Shown here: positions 1-7,145 of the stretch, piece by piece
Position numbering within the stretch: position 1 is the first letter of the stretch
Layout of the letters: every line of letters starts with the position of its first letter
NCBI RefSeq assembly: GCF_002563695.1
Contig: NZ_PDJI01000004.1
Span: forward strand, 2,790,001-2,854,000
Reading direction: 5' to 3'
Length of the DNA: 64,000 nucleotides
Source of the DNA: Georgenia soli
GTDB taxonomy: Bacteria; Actinomycetota; Actinomycetes; Actinomycetales; Actinomycetaceae
Notes under the pieces: generated by a model
The model's input: the letters and a program-made list of their open reading frames with translations, nothing else
What the model was told of the DNA's origin: nothing
Database searches by the model: none
Translations under genes and position numbers: made by a program

Positions 1-1586
1 CAGCCGAGGACCGGGCCCGCGATGCCGGCGATCTCCTCGAGCGCGGACAGCCCGCGGTCCCGGGTCTCGTAGCTGAGCCGGATGCGGTGGAGCAGGATGT
101 CCTCGAGGTGAAGGACGCCCTCGTGCGTGGCGGCGAACGCGACCTCGGCGGCGAGGTAGTCGTCCGCGCTCTGCAGCGGGCGGCCGAGGGACGGGTCGGC
201 GTCGATCATCTCCAGGATCGTGGCGATCTCGGAGCCGTAGCGGTGGAGCAGGTGCTCGACCCGCTCGGAGGTCCACCCGTAGCGGGCCGCGATCTGTGCG
301 CTGCGGCGGCGGGTCGCCGTGTACCCGTCGGCGCCGACGAGCGGGGTCCGGGCGGTGACGGACGGCATCGCCTTGGCGCGGGCCCCGAGGGCGAAGTCGA
401 CGGCGTCCTCCGCCATCTGCCGGTACGTGGTCAGCTTCCCGCCGGCGATCACGGTCAGGCCGGGCGCCGCCTCGGTGACGGTGTGCTCGCGGGAGACCTT
501 CGTCGAGGCCGTGTCGTCGCCCTTGGTGCCGGGCTGGAGGAGGGGACGTAGCCCCGCGTAGACGCCGATGATGTCCTCGTGCCCGATGGGCGGGTCGAGC
601 ACCGCGTTGGCGTGGTCGAGGATGTAGTCGATGTCCTCACGGGTGGCGACGGGGTGCTGGCGCGGCTCGTGCCACGGCGTGTCCGTCGTGCCGATGATCC
701 AGTACCGGTCCCACGGGATGACGAAGAGGACCGACTTCTCCGTGCGCAGGAACAGGCCGGTCTTGCCGTTGATCCGCTCGCGCGGCACGACGATGTGCAC
801 GCCCTTGGAGGCGAGCACCTCGAGGCCCTCGCCGGTGCCGCCGAGCGCCTCTGTCTCCTCCGTCCACACACCGGTGGCGTTGATGACGTGACGGGCCCGC
901 ACGGTGTGCGACTCTCCCGTCTCCAGGTCGACCACCACCGCGCCGGTGACGCGGCCCGTGGGGTCCTTGGTCATCTCGACGACCTGGGTGCGGGAGGCGG
1001 CGTACGCGCCGTAGCCGACGGCGGTGCGGATGAGGGAGAGGACGAGGCGGGCGTCGTCCACGCGGGCGTCGTAGAAGCGGATGGCGCCGACGAGGCTCTT
1101 CGGGTTCATCTGCGGGAACAGGCTCAGCGCCCCCGCCTTGGAGTAGTGCTTCTGGATCGGCACCGACAGGCCCCGGGCGCCGAGGATCGCGAGCGCGTCG
1201 TACATGCCGACGCCGACGGCGCTGTAGGCCCGCTCGATCACCGGCGTCTTCAGCGGCCACAGGAACGGCTGGGCCGAGACGAGGTGGGGGGCGATCGTCC
1301 GCAGCAGCCGGCCACGCTCCGTGAGGGCCTCGTGGACCAGCTTGAAGTCCAGCTGGTAGAGGTAGCGCAGCCCGCCGTGGACGAGCTTGCTCGACCGGGA
1401 GGAGGTGCCGCTCGCCCAGTCCTGCATCTCGACGACGGCGGTGCGCAGCCCACGCGTGGCCGCGTCGAGCGCGATCCCCGCGCCCGTCACGCCGCCCCCG
1501 ATGACGAGGACGTCCACGCCCTCGTCGTCGCTCATGGCGGCAAGAGCCGCCGACCGGGTCTGCTCGTTCAGCTTCGTGGTCCTCAC
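1..1586 (-). CDS. glpD: Glycerol-3-phosphate dehydrogenase (FAD), 3' end cut by window
   Basis: Oxidises sn-glycerol 3-phosphate to dihydroxyacetone phosphate at the membrane and passes electrons to the quinone pool. Read on the minus strand it is open to the window edge, with 528 codons visible. The FAD Rossmann motif VIGGGVTGAG is at residues 28-37, followed by GTSSRSSKLVHGGLRYL, which is typical of GlpD. The start is GTG at 1586, with GAGGAGGGG just upstream. A later in-frame ATG at 1535 lies only 7 residues before the FAD strand, and the extra N-terminal residues match the usual GlpD start. It is divergent from the SorC-type regulator at 1683, with a palindrome between them. The C-terminus is not visible. 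Family identity is clear from motifs. Confidence 0.95.
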   Translation of the reverse strand, partial: MRTTKLNEQTRSAALAAMSDDEGVDVLVIGGGVTGAGIALDAATRGLRTAVVEMQDWASGTSSRSSKLVHGGLRYLYQLDFKLVHEALTERGRLLRTIAPHLVSAQPFLWPLKTPVIERAYSAVGVGMYDALAILGARGLSVPIQKHYSKAGALSLFPQMNPKSLVGAIRFYDARVDDARLVLSLIRTAVGYGAYAASRTQVVEMTKDPTGRVTGAVVVDLETGESHTVRARHVINATGVWTEETEALGGTGEGLEVLASKGVHIVVPRERINGKTGLFLRTEKSVLFVIPWDRYWIIGTTDTPWHEPRQHPVATREDIDYILDHANAVLDPPIGHEDIIGVYAGLRPLLQPGTKGDDTASTKVSREHTVTEAAPGLTVIAGGKLTTYRQMAEDAVDFALGARAKAMPSVTARTPLVGADGYTATRRRSAQIAARYGWTSERVEHLLHRYGSEIATILEMIDADPSLGRPLQSADDYLAAEVAFAATHEGVLHLEDILLHRIRLSYETRDRGLSALEEIAGIAGPVLG

Positions 1587-1652
1587 GTGCCCCTCCTCGG
1601 TCCGACGGTTGCGACCTATGCTGGCCGTGCTCGCACAAGCGCGCAATTGGAT

Positions 1653-1666
1653 TGCACGAACGTGCA
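1653..1666. promoter_or_regulatory. Palindrome between glpD and its divergent regulator
   Basis: TGCACG-AA-CGTGCA is a perfect 6+6 bp inverted repeat 17 bp before the regulator start and about 67 bp before glpD. This is where an autoregulatory operator would be expected. Binding is inferred. Confidence 0.5.
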
Positions 1667-1682
1667 GCCGAGGGGAGGTGCG

Positions 1683-2663
1683 GTGAGCGGCCGTGAGGAC
1701 GACGTGTACGTCGCCGCGTCGATGTACTACCTCCAGGACGAGACGATGGACGCCATCGCCCGCAGGCTCGGCGTCTCCAGGTCCACCGTGTCCCGCCTGA
1801 TCAAGCGGGCGCGCGACTCCGGGCTGGTCCACATCTCGATCCAGCCGCGCACCGCCGGCTCCGACGTCGTCTCCCGCGCGCTGCGGGACATCTTCGGCGT
1901 GAACGCGCACGTGGTGCCGGTGCGGGAGGGCGCCACCGACGTCCAGCGGCTGGACCAGGTCGCGCAGGTCGCCGGCCGGACCGTCTCGGCGTGGGTGGAG
2001 CCCGGCACCGTGCTCGGGCTCGCGTGGGGCACCACCGTCTCGGCCGTCGTCGGCCACCTCACGCCCCGGCGTGCCCCCGGCAGCGCGGTCGTGCAGCTCA
2101 ACGGCGCGGCCAACCCGGTGACGTCCGGGATCCCCTACGCGAGCTCGATCATGACCGCGGCGGCCGAGGCGTTCGACGCCCGGGTGCACCACTTCCCCGT
2201 GCCGGCGTTCTTCGACTACGCGGAGACCAGGGCGGCGATGTGGCGGGAGCGCTCGATCCGGCGCGTCCTCGCGGTGCAGGAGCGTGCGGACATCGCCCTC
2301 TTCGGCGTCGGCGCGCTCAGCGGCACGCTCGCCTCGCACGTCTACGCGGCCGGGTACCTCGACCGCGAGGACCTCGAGCAGCTGCGCGACGCCGGGGTGG
2401 TGGGCGACGTGTGCACGGTGCTGCTGCGCGAGGACGGGTCGTACGCGGACATCGCCCTCAACCGGCGCGCCACCGGGCCGACGCCGCGGGAGCTGAGCCG
2501 GATCGCGCGTCGCATGTGCGTCGTCGCGGGCGCGGCGAAGGTCGCCCCGCTGCTCGGGGCGCTGCGGGCGGGTGTGATGACCGACCTGGTGGTCGACGAG
2601 ACCACGGCCCGCGCCGTCGTCGAACGGGTGCGCAACCACCGCGGCCCTAGGATCGGCGCGTGA
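1683..2663 (+). CDS. SorC/DeoR-type sugar-binding transcriptional regulator
   Basis: A 326-residue regulator with an N-terminal helix-turn-helix at about residues 21-45 (TMDAIARRLGVSRSTVSRLI) and a C-terminal SorC-type sugar-phosphate-binding domain. The open frame extends far upstream antisense to glpD. GTG at 1683 is chosen because GGGAGG stands 5 nt before it and the HTH then begins at the usual distance. It is divergent from glpD, so it may control glycerol use, although classical GlpR proteins are DeoR-type rather than SorC-type. Its stop overlaps the start of the next gene (GTGA), so both are probably co-transcribed. The ligand is unknown. Confidence 0.85.
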   Translation: MSGREDDVYVAASMYYLQDETMDAIARRLGVSRSTVSRLIKRARDSGLVHISIQPRTAGSDVVSRALRDIFGVNAHVVPVREGATDVQRLDQVAQVAGRTVSAWVEPGTVLGLAWGTTVSAVVGHLTPRRAPGSAVVQLNGAANPVTSGIPYASSIMTAAAEAFDARVHHFPVPAFFDYAETRAAMWRERSIRRVLAVQERADIALFGVGALSGTLASHVYAAGYLDREDLEQLRDAGVVGDVCTVLLREDGSYADIALNRRATGPTPRELSRIARRMCVVAGAAKVAPLLGALRAGVMTDLVVDETTARAVVERVRNHRGPRIGA

Positions 2664-3355
2664 ACGAGCAGGTGGTCGTCCGTCAGGCGCGGCCCGCGGA
2701 CGTGCGGGCGATCTACGAGCTGGTCCAGCCGTACGCCGAGCAGCGCATCCTGGTGGCCAAGGAGCTCATCGACTACTTCGAGGCGGTCCAGGAGTTCGTC
2801 GTCGCCGAGGAGCAGGACTACGGCGGGCGGACCTTCGAGGGTGAGGCGACCCTGCACGTCGGGCCCGACGGCACCGGACCGGCCGACGACGACGAACCCG
2901 CCCCGCCCGACGGACCCGACGACGAACCCGCCTCGCCCGACGGACCCGGCGACGTCGCCGCATCGGCCTCCCCCGAGGGAGCGGCCGCCGGAGGTGGCTC
3001 CGACGGCCCGCGCATCGTCGGGTGCGGCGCCCTCCACGTGCTGTGGGACGACATCGCCGAGGTCCGCACCCTCGCGGTCGCCCCGGAGGCCGCCGGACGG
3101 GGCATCGGGCGCCGACTCCTCGAGACGCTCGTGAACAGGGCCCGGAACCTGGGGCTGCGGCGCGTGTTCTGCCTGACGTTCGAGGTGGACTTCTTCCGCC
3201 GGCACGGGTTCCAGGTGATCGCCGGGACGCCCGTGGGCACCGACGTCTACGCCCAGATGCTGCGGTCCCACGACGACGGTGTCGCCGAGTTCCTCGACCT
3301 CGCACGGGTCAAGCCCAACACCCTCGGCAACTCCCGCATGCTCCTGGAGCTGTGA
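2660..3355 (+). CDS. argA: Amino-acid N-acetyltransferase (Rv2747-type ArgA) with low-complexity insert
   Basis: GNAT enzyme expected to acetylate glutamate with acetyl-CoA, the first step of arginine synthesis. It resembles the short single-domain Rv2747 type: IVGCGALHVLWDDIAEVRTLAV, an acetyl-CoA loop AAGRGIGRRLLE near residues 145-155, and the C-terminal KPNTLGNSRMLLEL signature. At 231 residues it is about 60 longer than expected. The excess lies at residues 57-117, an acidic Pro/Gly/Asp-rich stretch containing a 10-residue unit repeated twice, placed between the N-terminal helices and the GNAT core. It overlaps the upstream regulator by 4 nt. The family is firm; activity despite the insert is assumed. 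Confidence 0.85.
   Translation: MNEQVVVRQARPADVRAIYELVQPYAEQRILVAKELIDYFEAVQEFVVAEEQDYGGRTFEGEATLHVGPDGTGPADDDEPAPPDGPDDEPASPDGPGDVAASASPEGAAAGGGSDGPRIVGCGALHVLWDDIAEVRTLAVAPEAAGRGIGRRLLETLVNRARNLGLRRVFCLTFEVDFFRRHGFQVIAGTPVGTDVYAQMLRSHDDGVAEFLDLARVKPNTLGNSRMLLEL
2888..2947 (+). repeat. 30-bp in-frame tandem repeat x2 inside argA
   Basis: Two 30-bp units (2888-2917, 2918-2947) differ at one base and encode DDEPAPPDGP and DDEPASPDGP. They form the centre of the insertion in the acetyltransferase. Confidence 0.9.
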
Positions 3356-3367
3356 GGAGCCCGGCGG

Positions 3368-3796
3368 TCAGCGGCGGAGGAACCGCAGGACCACGACCAG
3401 CTGGGCACTGACGAGCGCGCACGCGAGGATCGCGACCCAGGCGGTCGGTCGGACGACGATCCACACCGCCGCCCCCGCCGCGAGCGCCACCGCGAGCGCG
3501 GTGCCGAGACGCCCGAGCGTGGCCCGCACGCGCCGGGTGACCGGCTGCGGCTCCGTCCCGGTGAGCACGCGCCGCAGCCCCAGCCCCGCGGCCGCCGCCC
3601 CGAGGAGCCCGGCCACCTGACCGGCCGCGAGCAGTGTCAGCCCGGGCCACAGGGCGCCGGAGTCCGCGGTGAGCAGGACGAGCGCGGCCCCCATGAGACC
3701 GAGGGCGACGCACGCCCCGGCGCAGACCAGGAGGGTGATGCGCAGCGCCCGTACGGCCCGGGCGACGGCGGCGTCCTCGGGCGGTGCGGTGCTCAC
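3368..3796 (-). CDS. Small four-TM membrane protein of unknown function
   Basis: 142 residues with four hydrophobic segments at about 18-42, 48-74, 97-115 and 119-138, separated by short Arg-rich loops. No recognisable domain. The start is GTG at 3796: a TACCCT element ends exactly 6 nt before it and no Shine-Dalgarno is present, so the mRNA is probably leaderless. It is convergent with argA (12 bp between stops) and lies 17 bp downstream of the mutY stop on the same strand. The earlier open frame overlaps mutY and is not used. Function is not inferred. Confidence 0.65.
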   Translation of the reverse strand: MSTAPPEDAAVARAVRALRITLLVCAGACVALGLMGAALVLLTADSGALWPGLTLLAAGQVAGLLGAAAAGLGLRRVLTGTEPQPVTRRVRATLGRLGTALAVALAAGAAVWIVVRPTAWVAILACALVSAQLVVVLRFLRR

Positions 3797-3802
3797 CGGA
3801 GC

Positions 3803-3808
3803 AGGGTA
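3803..3808 (-). promoter_or_regulatory. -10 element TACCCT, leaderless
   Basis: TACCCT on the minus strand, 6 nt before the GTG of the small membrane protein, within the 17-bp gap after mutY. Confidence 0.5.
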
Positions 3809-3813
3809 GTGGG

Positions 3814-4773
3814 TCACGGCAGCCGGAAGCCGGAGGCGTCGGGCTCGGCGGCGACGAGGCCGTCCGCCACCAGGGACGCCAGCGCCCGGGCGGGCTGCGC
3901 CGGATCGGGCAGGGCCGCCGGGTCGGCGCCGTCGGCCCCCGCGGCGAGGAGCTCCTCCCGCCCGGCGGCGAGGCCGTCCGGGAGGCGGCGCAGGTGCGCC
4001 ATGATCCGCCCGCGGACCTGCCGGTCCGTGCCGTGCCAGCCCTGCGTGCGTCGTCGGTGGGCGTGCTCGTCGTCCGGGCGCCCGGCGGCCACCCAGGCGC
4101 ACCGCCCCAGCAGCGGGCACGCGGTGCAGCGGGGCGAGCGGGCCGTGCACACCAGGGCCCCGAGCTCCATGACCCCGACGTTCCAGCGGACCGACTCCGC
4201 CGTGCCGGCGGGCAGGTAGCCGGCGGCGCGCTCCCGCTCCGCCCGGCCCAGCGCCGGCGGGGGCAGCGCCCGGCCCTCGATCGCCCTGCCGAGGACGCGG
4301 CGGACGTTGGTGTCCAGCACGACGGCGCGGCGCCCGTGGGCGAACGCGGCCACCGCGGCGGCGGTGTACGCCCCGACGCCGGGCAGGTCGAGCAGCTCCT
4401 CCTCCGTCTCCGGGACCTCGCCGCCGTGGTGGGCGACGACGGCGCGGGCGCACTCCTGCAGGCGCAGGGCGCGGCGCGGGTAGCCGAGGCGGTCCCAGGC
4501 GCGCAGGACGTCTGCGGGCGGCGCGGCGGCCAGGTCGGCCGGTGCGGGCCAGCGTTCCATCCAGGCCGTCCAGGCGGGCTCGACGCGCACCACCGGCGTC
4601 TGCTGGAGCATGACCTCGCTGACGAGGACGGCCCACGGGCTCGTGCCCGGCCGCCGCCAGGGGAGGTCTCGGGCGTTGGCGTCGTACCAGGCGAGCACGC
4701 GGGCGTGGATGTCCTCCAGCCTGGGCTCTGCTCGCACGGCGGCGACGTCCTCCAGCCTCGGCTCTGCTCGCAC
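3814..4773 (-). CDS. mutY: A/G-specific adenine glycosylase
   Basis: Removes adenine mispaired with 8-oxoguanine in base excision repair. HhH-GPD fold: catalytic Glu53 in SEVMLQQTP, the helix-hairpin-helix LPGVGAYTAAAV (130-141), Asp154 in VVLDTNVRRV, and the 4Fe-4S loop C209-x6-C216-x2-C219-x5-C225. The C-terminal part (about 230-319) is short and winged-helix-like, without a clear NUDIX domain. The first 24 residues are a direct duplication of a 12-residue unit beginning VRAEPRLED, so two GTG starts exist. The second (4737) has GGAGG 11 nt upstream inside the first unit and may be the real start, giving 307 residues. Confidence 0.93.
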   Translation of the reverse strand: MRAEPRLEDVAAVRAEPRLEDIHARVLAWYDANARDLPWRRPGTSPWAVLVSEVMLQQTPVVRVEPAWTAWMERWPAPADLAAAPPADVLRAWDRLGYPRRALRLQECARAVVAHHGGEVPETEEELLDLPGVGAYTAAAVAAFAHGRRAVVLDTNVRRVLGRAIEGRALPPPALGRAERERAAGYLPAGTAESVRWNVGVMELGALVCTARSPRCTACPLLGRCAWVAAGRPDDEHAHRRRTQGWHGTDRQVRGRIMAHLRRLPDGLAAGREELLAAGADGADPAALPDPAQPARALASLVADGLVAAEPDASGFRLP

Positions 4774-4776
4774 GGC
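4705..4776 (-). repeat. 36-bp tandem duplication covering the mutY start codon
   Basis: Units at 4776-4741 and 4740-4705 (read on the minus strand) share GCCGTGCGAGCAGAGCC and AGGCTGGAGGAC. Each carries its own GTG in the same frame. Confidence 0.85.
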
Positions 4777-4842
4777 AGCAGTGTGCCCGCCAGGTCGCCC
4801 CGGGGCCTAAACCGGCCGCCGACCGGCGTGGGTACGACCACC

Positions 4843-4890
4843 GTGCCTCGCGCCGTCGTACCGTCCCGCTGTGGGAACGACGCGAGGCAC
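4843..4890 (+). promoter_or_regulatory. Inverted repeat spanning promoter and start codon
   Basis: GTGCCTCGCG (4843-4852) pairs with CGCGAGGCAC (4881-4890), extendable by TCGT/ACGA. The right arm lies inside the coding sequence that starts at 4871, and the -10-like TACCGT lies in the loop. It could be an operator or a DNA cruciform; a leaderless transcript would contain only the right arm. Confidence 0.5.
4859..4864 (+). promoter_or_regulatory. -10 element TACCGT, leaderless
   Basis: TACCGT 6 nt before the GTG at 4871, with no Shine-Dalgarno. Confidence 0.5.
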
Positions 4891-5746
4891 GACCGGACGG
4901 ACGGGGGGCGGCAACCGCCCGGCCAGGGACGGCCGCACCTCCGGCGCCCGCCCGGCCGGCTCACGGCCGACGACGCACGGTCAGGCGTCGGCCCACCGCC
5001 CCCACGCGAACGTGCGGACCGGGGCGAGCCAGGGGTCCCGCACCGGGCGACCCGCGCCGGGCCGCCCCGGACCCGGCCGGCCGGCTCGCAGGCCGCGTCC
5101 CAGCCGTGCCGTCATCTGGCGACGGCGGATCGTCGCCCTGATCATCCTGCTCGCCCTGGTGACCGGGGTGGTCTGGGGCGTCAGCGCCCTCGTGCGCACG
5201 CTGACCGCGCAGGGCGCCGAGGCGGCCACCACGTCCACGGCGGCGTCAGCGGGCAGCGAGGACTCCGGGACCGCCACGGGCCAGAGCACGACCGGCTCGT
5301 CGGGCGAGTCGTCTGCCGCGGCCGGCGCGGAGCCGGAGAAGCCCAGCGGACCGGTCGACCCGAAGGGCTGCTCGCCGCGCGACCTCGACGTGACGATGTC
5401 TGCCCAGCCGGGGAGCGGCGGGCCGACCACGTTCCACCTGACGCTCCGCAACGAGGGGGACGTCGCCTGCCTCGTGGACGCGGGAGCCAGCTCACTCGTG
5501 CTGACCGTCCACTCCGGTGGGGACCGGGTGTGGTCCTCCGGCGACTGCGTCGCCGAGCCGACGGCGCGGGAGCTGCTGCTGGACGCGGGCGACAGTGCGG
5601 AGACGACGATCACGTGGGACGGGACCCGGTCCGTGAAGGGCTGCACCGGCGGGCAGGGCGCGGCTCAGGCGGGGTCCTACCGGGTGTCGGCGACGCTGGG
5701 CGGGGCGAGCCTGCCCGCCGCGACGACGACCTTCACCCTCGGCTGA
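4871..5746 (+). CDS. Membrane-anchored protein with Arg/Pro-rich cytoplasmic tail, unknown function
   Basis: 291 residues. Residues 1-84 are rich in Gly, Arg, Pro and Thr with no fold expected. A single membrane segment lies at about 87-107 (IVALIILLALVTGVVWGVSAL). A Ser/Thr/Ala-rich linker follows to about residue 158, then an extracytoplasmic domain of about 130 residues with four cysteines and beta-strand-like periodicity, reminiscent of DUF4232-type secreted domains (weak resemblance only). GTG start chosen from the leaderless -10 spacing. It ends TFTLG-stop, and the stop codon lies exactly at the left junction of the IS110 element. The last 23 bp are repeated on the far side of that element. 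Confidence 0.7.
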   Translation: MGTTRGTTGRTGGGNRPARDGRTSGARPAGSRPTTHGQASAHRPHANVRTGASQGSRTGRPAPGRPGPGRPARRPRPSRAVIWRRRIVALIILLALVTGVVWGVSALVRTLTAQGAEAATTSTAASAGSEDSGTATGQSTTGSSGESSAAAGAEPEKPSGPVDPKGCSPRDLDVTMSAQPGSGGPTTFHLTLRNEGDVACLVDAGASSLVLTVHSGGDRVWSSGDCVAEPTARELLLDAGDSAETTITWDGTRSVKGCTGGQGAAQAGSYRVSATLGGASLPAATTTFTLG

Positions 5747-5747
5747 C

Positions 5748-6004
5748 TGTGAGGATTCCTCTTGCAGCCTGTTGATGGTGGGCTGTGGGCGGTGATTGCG
5801 GACGTGACCCTTGGTCTGACTGGCTTCGTGCCTTGCGCGCGACTTGTCCGTTCGTGGTCGCCGGCCCCGGCCCAGCCGGAGCAGCTGGCCTGATCAGGAG
5901 CTTGACCGTCGGCGTAGCCGCGCCGACGTGTCCCGTCACAGTCCTGCCGAAGCTCCGACCTGGACCGGAACCGTTTCGCGTCCGTCCAGGCAACAGGAGA
6001 ACGC
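5748..6004 (+). ncRNA. Candidate bridge RNA region in IS-A left end (copy 1)
   Basis: IS110 elements are known to encode a structured bridge RNA in the non-coding end that guides target and donor recognition. Visible here: GGAGCTT (5897-5903) pairs with AAGCTCC (5950-5956), enclosing the perfect hairpin CGTCGGCG/CGCCGACG (5907-5914, 5921-5928). Upstream, CTGACTG at 5816-5822 equals the left junction sequence at 5743-5749, which is the position expected of a guide. RNA limits are unknown. Confidence 0.5.
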
Positions 6005-7066
6005 ATGACCAGTGTGACCAGACTGTCCGAGGTTGTCGACGTCGTCATCGGTGTCGACACCCATGTCCAGACCCACACCGCCGCGGCCGTCGAGGCCCGC
6101 ACCGGGGCGCTGCTAGGCCAGATCACGGTGGAGACGACCCCGGCCGGGTACGAGGAGCTGGCCGCCTTCGCCGATGAGCACGCCGCCCTGCGGGCCTGGG
6201 CGATCGAGGGCACCGGTGGCCACGGCGCGGGGCTGGCCCGTCACCTCGCCCATGACCAGGAGGTCGTGGTCGAGCTCGACCGGCCCGAGCGGGCCCGCCG
6301 TCGCAACGGGGCCAAGTCCGACCCGCTCGACGCCGAGCGTGCCGCCCGGGAGGCGATGGCCCGGACCCGGTTGGGCACCCCGCGTGCGGGCGGGGACCGC
6401 CAGGCCCTGTCCGTCCTGCTCGCCGCCCGCCGCTCCGCGGTCGAGGCAGCCACCCTCGCTCAGCGTCAGCTCTTCAGCCTGGTCATCGCCGCCCCTGAAC
6501 CGATCCGGGCCCGGTTCCGCGGAAAGAAGATTCCCGCCATGGTCGCCACCGCCGCCGTGTTGCGGCTGGACCCGTCCTGGGACACCGAGACGACCACGAC
6601 CGTGACCGTGCTGCGCTCTCTCGCCCGGCGTGCCCGTGACCTCGCCGCCGAGGCCGCGGAACACGAGAAGGCGATCCTGGCCCTCGTGCGGGCTTGGCGC
6701 CCCGATCTCCTCGACCAGATCGGCGTCGGCCCCATCGTCGCCGCGACCGTGCTCTGCGCCTGGTCACACCCCGGGCGGGTGCACTCCGAGGCCGCGTTCG
6801 CCATGCTCGCCGGCGTCGCCCCGATCCCCGCCAACAGTGGCCAGACCACCACCAGGTACCGCCTCAACCGCTACGGCGACCGCCAGCTCAACCGCGCCCT
6901 GCATACCGTCGCCCTGTCCCGGCAGCGCTACCACCAGCCCACCCGCGACTACACCGCCCGCCGCACCAGCGAGGGCAAGACTCCGCGAGAGATCAAACGC
7001 TGCCTCAAGCGCTACATCGCCCGAGACCTCTACCGACTCCTCGAGAACCCCTCACCCACCACTTGA
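6005..7066 (+). CDS. IS110-family transposase (bridge recombinase), copy 1
   Basis: 353 residues. The N-terminal DEDD RuvC-like domain begins VIGVDTHVQTHTAAAVE (first Asp at about 18) and continues through IEGTGGHGAGLARHL and GAKSDPLDAERAA. The C-terminal Tnp_20 domain has IGVGPIVAATVL, AFAMLAGVAPIPANSGQT and RYGDRQLNRALHTVALSR, carrying the catalytic serine region of this family. ATG start with ACAGGAGAACGC before it. It differs from the copy at 31471 by five residues. Both copies look intact, so recent activity is plausible. Confidence 0.95.
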   Translation: MTSVTRLSEVVDVVIGVDTHVQTHTAAAVEARTGALLGQITVETTPAGYEELAAFADEHAALRAWAIEGTGGHGAGLARHLAHDQEVVVELDRPERARRRNGAKSDPLDAERAAREAMARTRLGTPRAGGDRQALSVLLAARRSAVEAATLAQRQLFSLVIAAPEPIRARFRGKKIPAMVATAAVLRLDPSWDTETTTTVTVLRSLARRARDLAAEAAEHEKAILALVRAWRPDLLDQIGVGPIVAATVLCAWSHPGRVHSEAAFAMLAGVAPIPANSGQTTTRYRLNRYGDRQLNRALHTVALSRQRYHQPTRDYTARRTSEGKTPREIKRCLKRYIARDLYRLLENPSPTT

Positions 7067-7145
7067 CGAACCATAGGAGCGTCGAGGACCTCCACCCTCG
7101 GCTGACGAGGACCTCCACCCTCGGCGCGCCCGACCTCACGTCTCC

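Larger units (their letters stand above)
5748..7083 (+). mobile_element. IS110-family insertion sequence, IS-A copy 1
   Basis: Boundaries come from comparison with the second copy at 31214-32549. Identity runs from CTGACTGTGAGG at the left to CCATAGGAGCGTC at the right and stops abruptly at the right side. The conserved CTGAC at the left is assigned to the target because the tandem repeat at this locus contains it. The element is about 1336 bp with one transposase gene, about 257 nt of non-coding left end and a 17-nt right end. There are no obvious terminal inverted repeats and no target duplication beyond about 1 nt, as usual for IS110. About 14 base differences separate the two copies. Confidence 0.85.
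5725..7125 (+). repeat. 23-bp tandem repeat split by the IS110 element
   Basis: The unit GACGACCTTCACCCTCGGCTGAC (two parts: GACGACCTTCAC and CCTCGGCTGAC) at 5725-5747 recurs with two changes at 7084-7106, and 19 bp of it again at 7107-7125. Without 5748-7083 the three units are contiguous, so the element sits exactly at a unit junction. The unit contains the stop codon of the upstream gene. Confidence 0.85.

Noticed and set aside
5748..7083. Composite transposon with terminal inverted repeats
   Set aside because: The element is IS110-type and shows no clear terminal inverted repeats; the right flank diverges abruptly without a target duplication.
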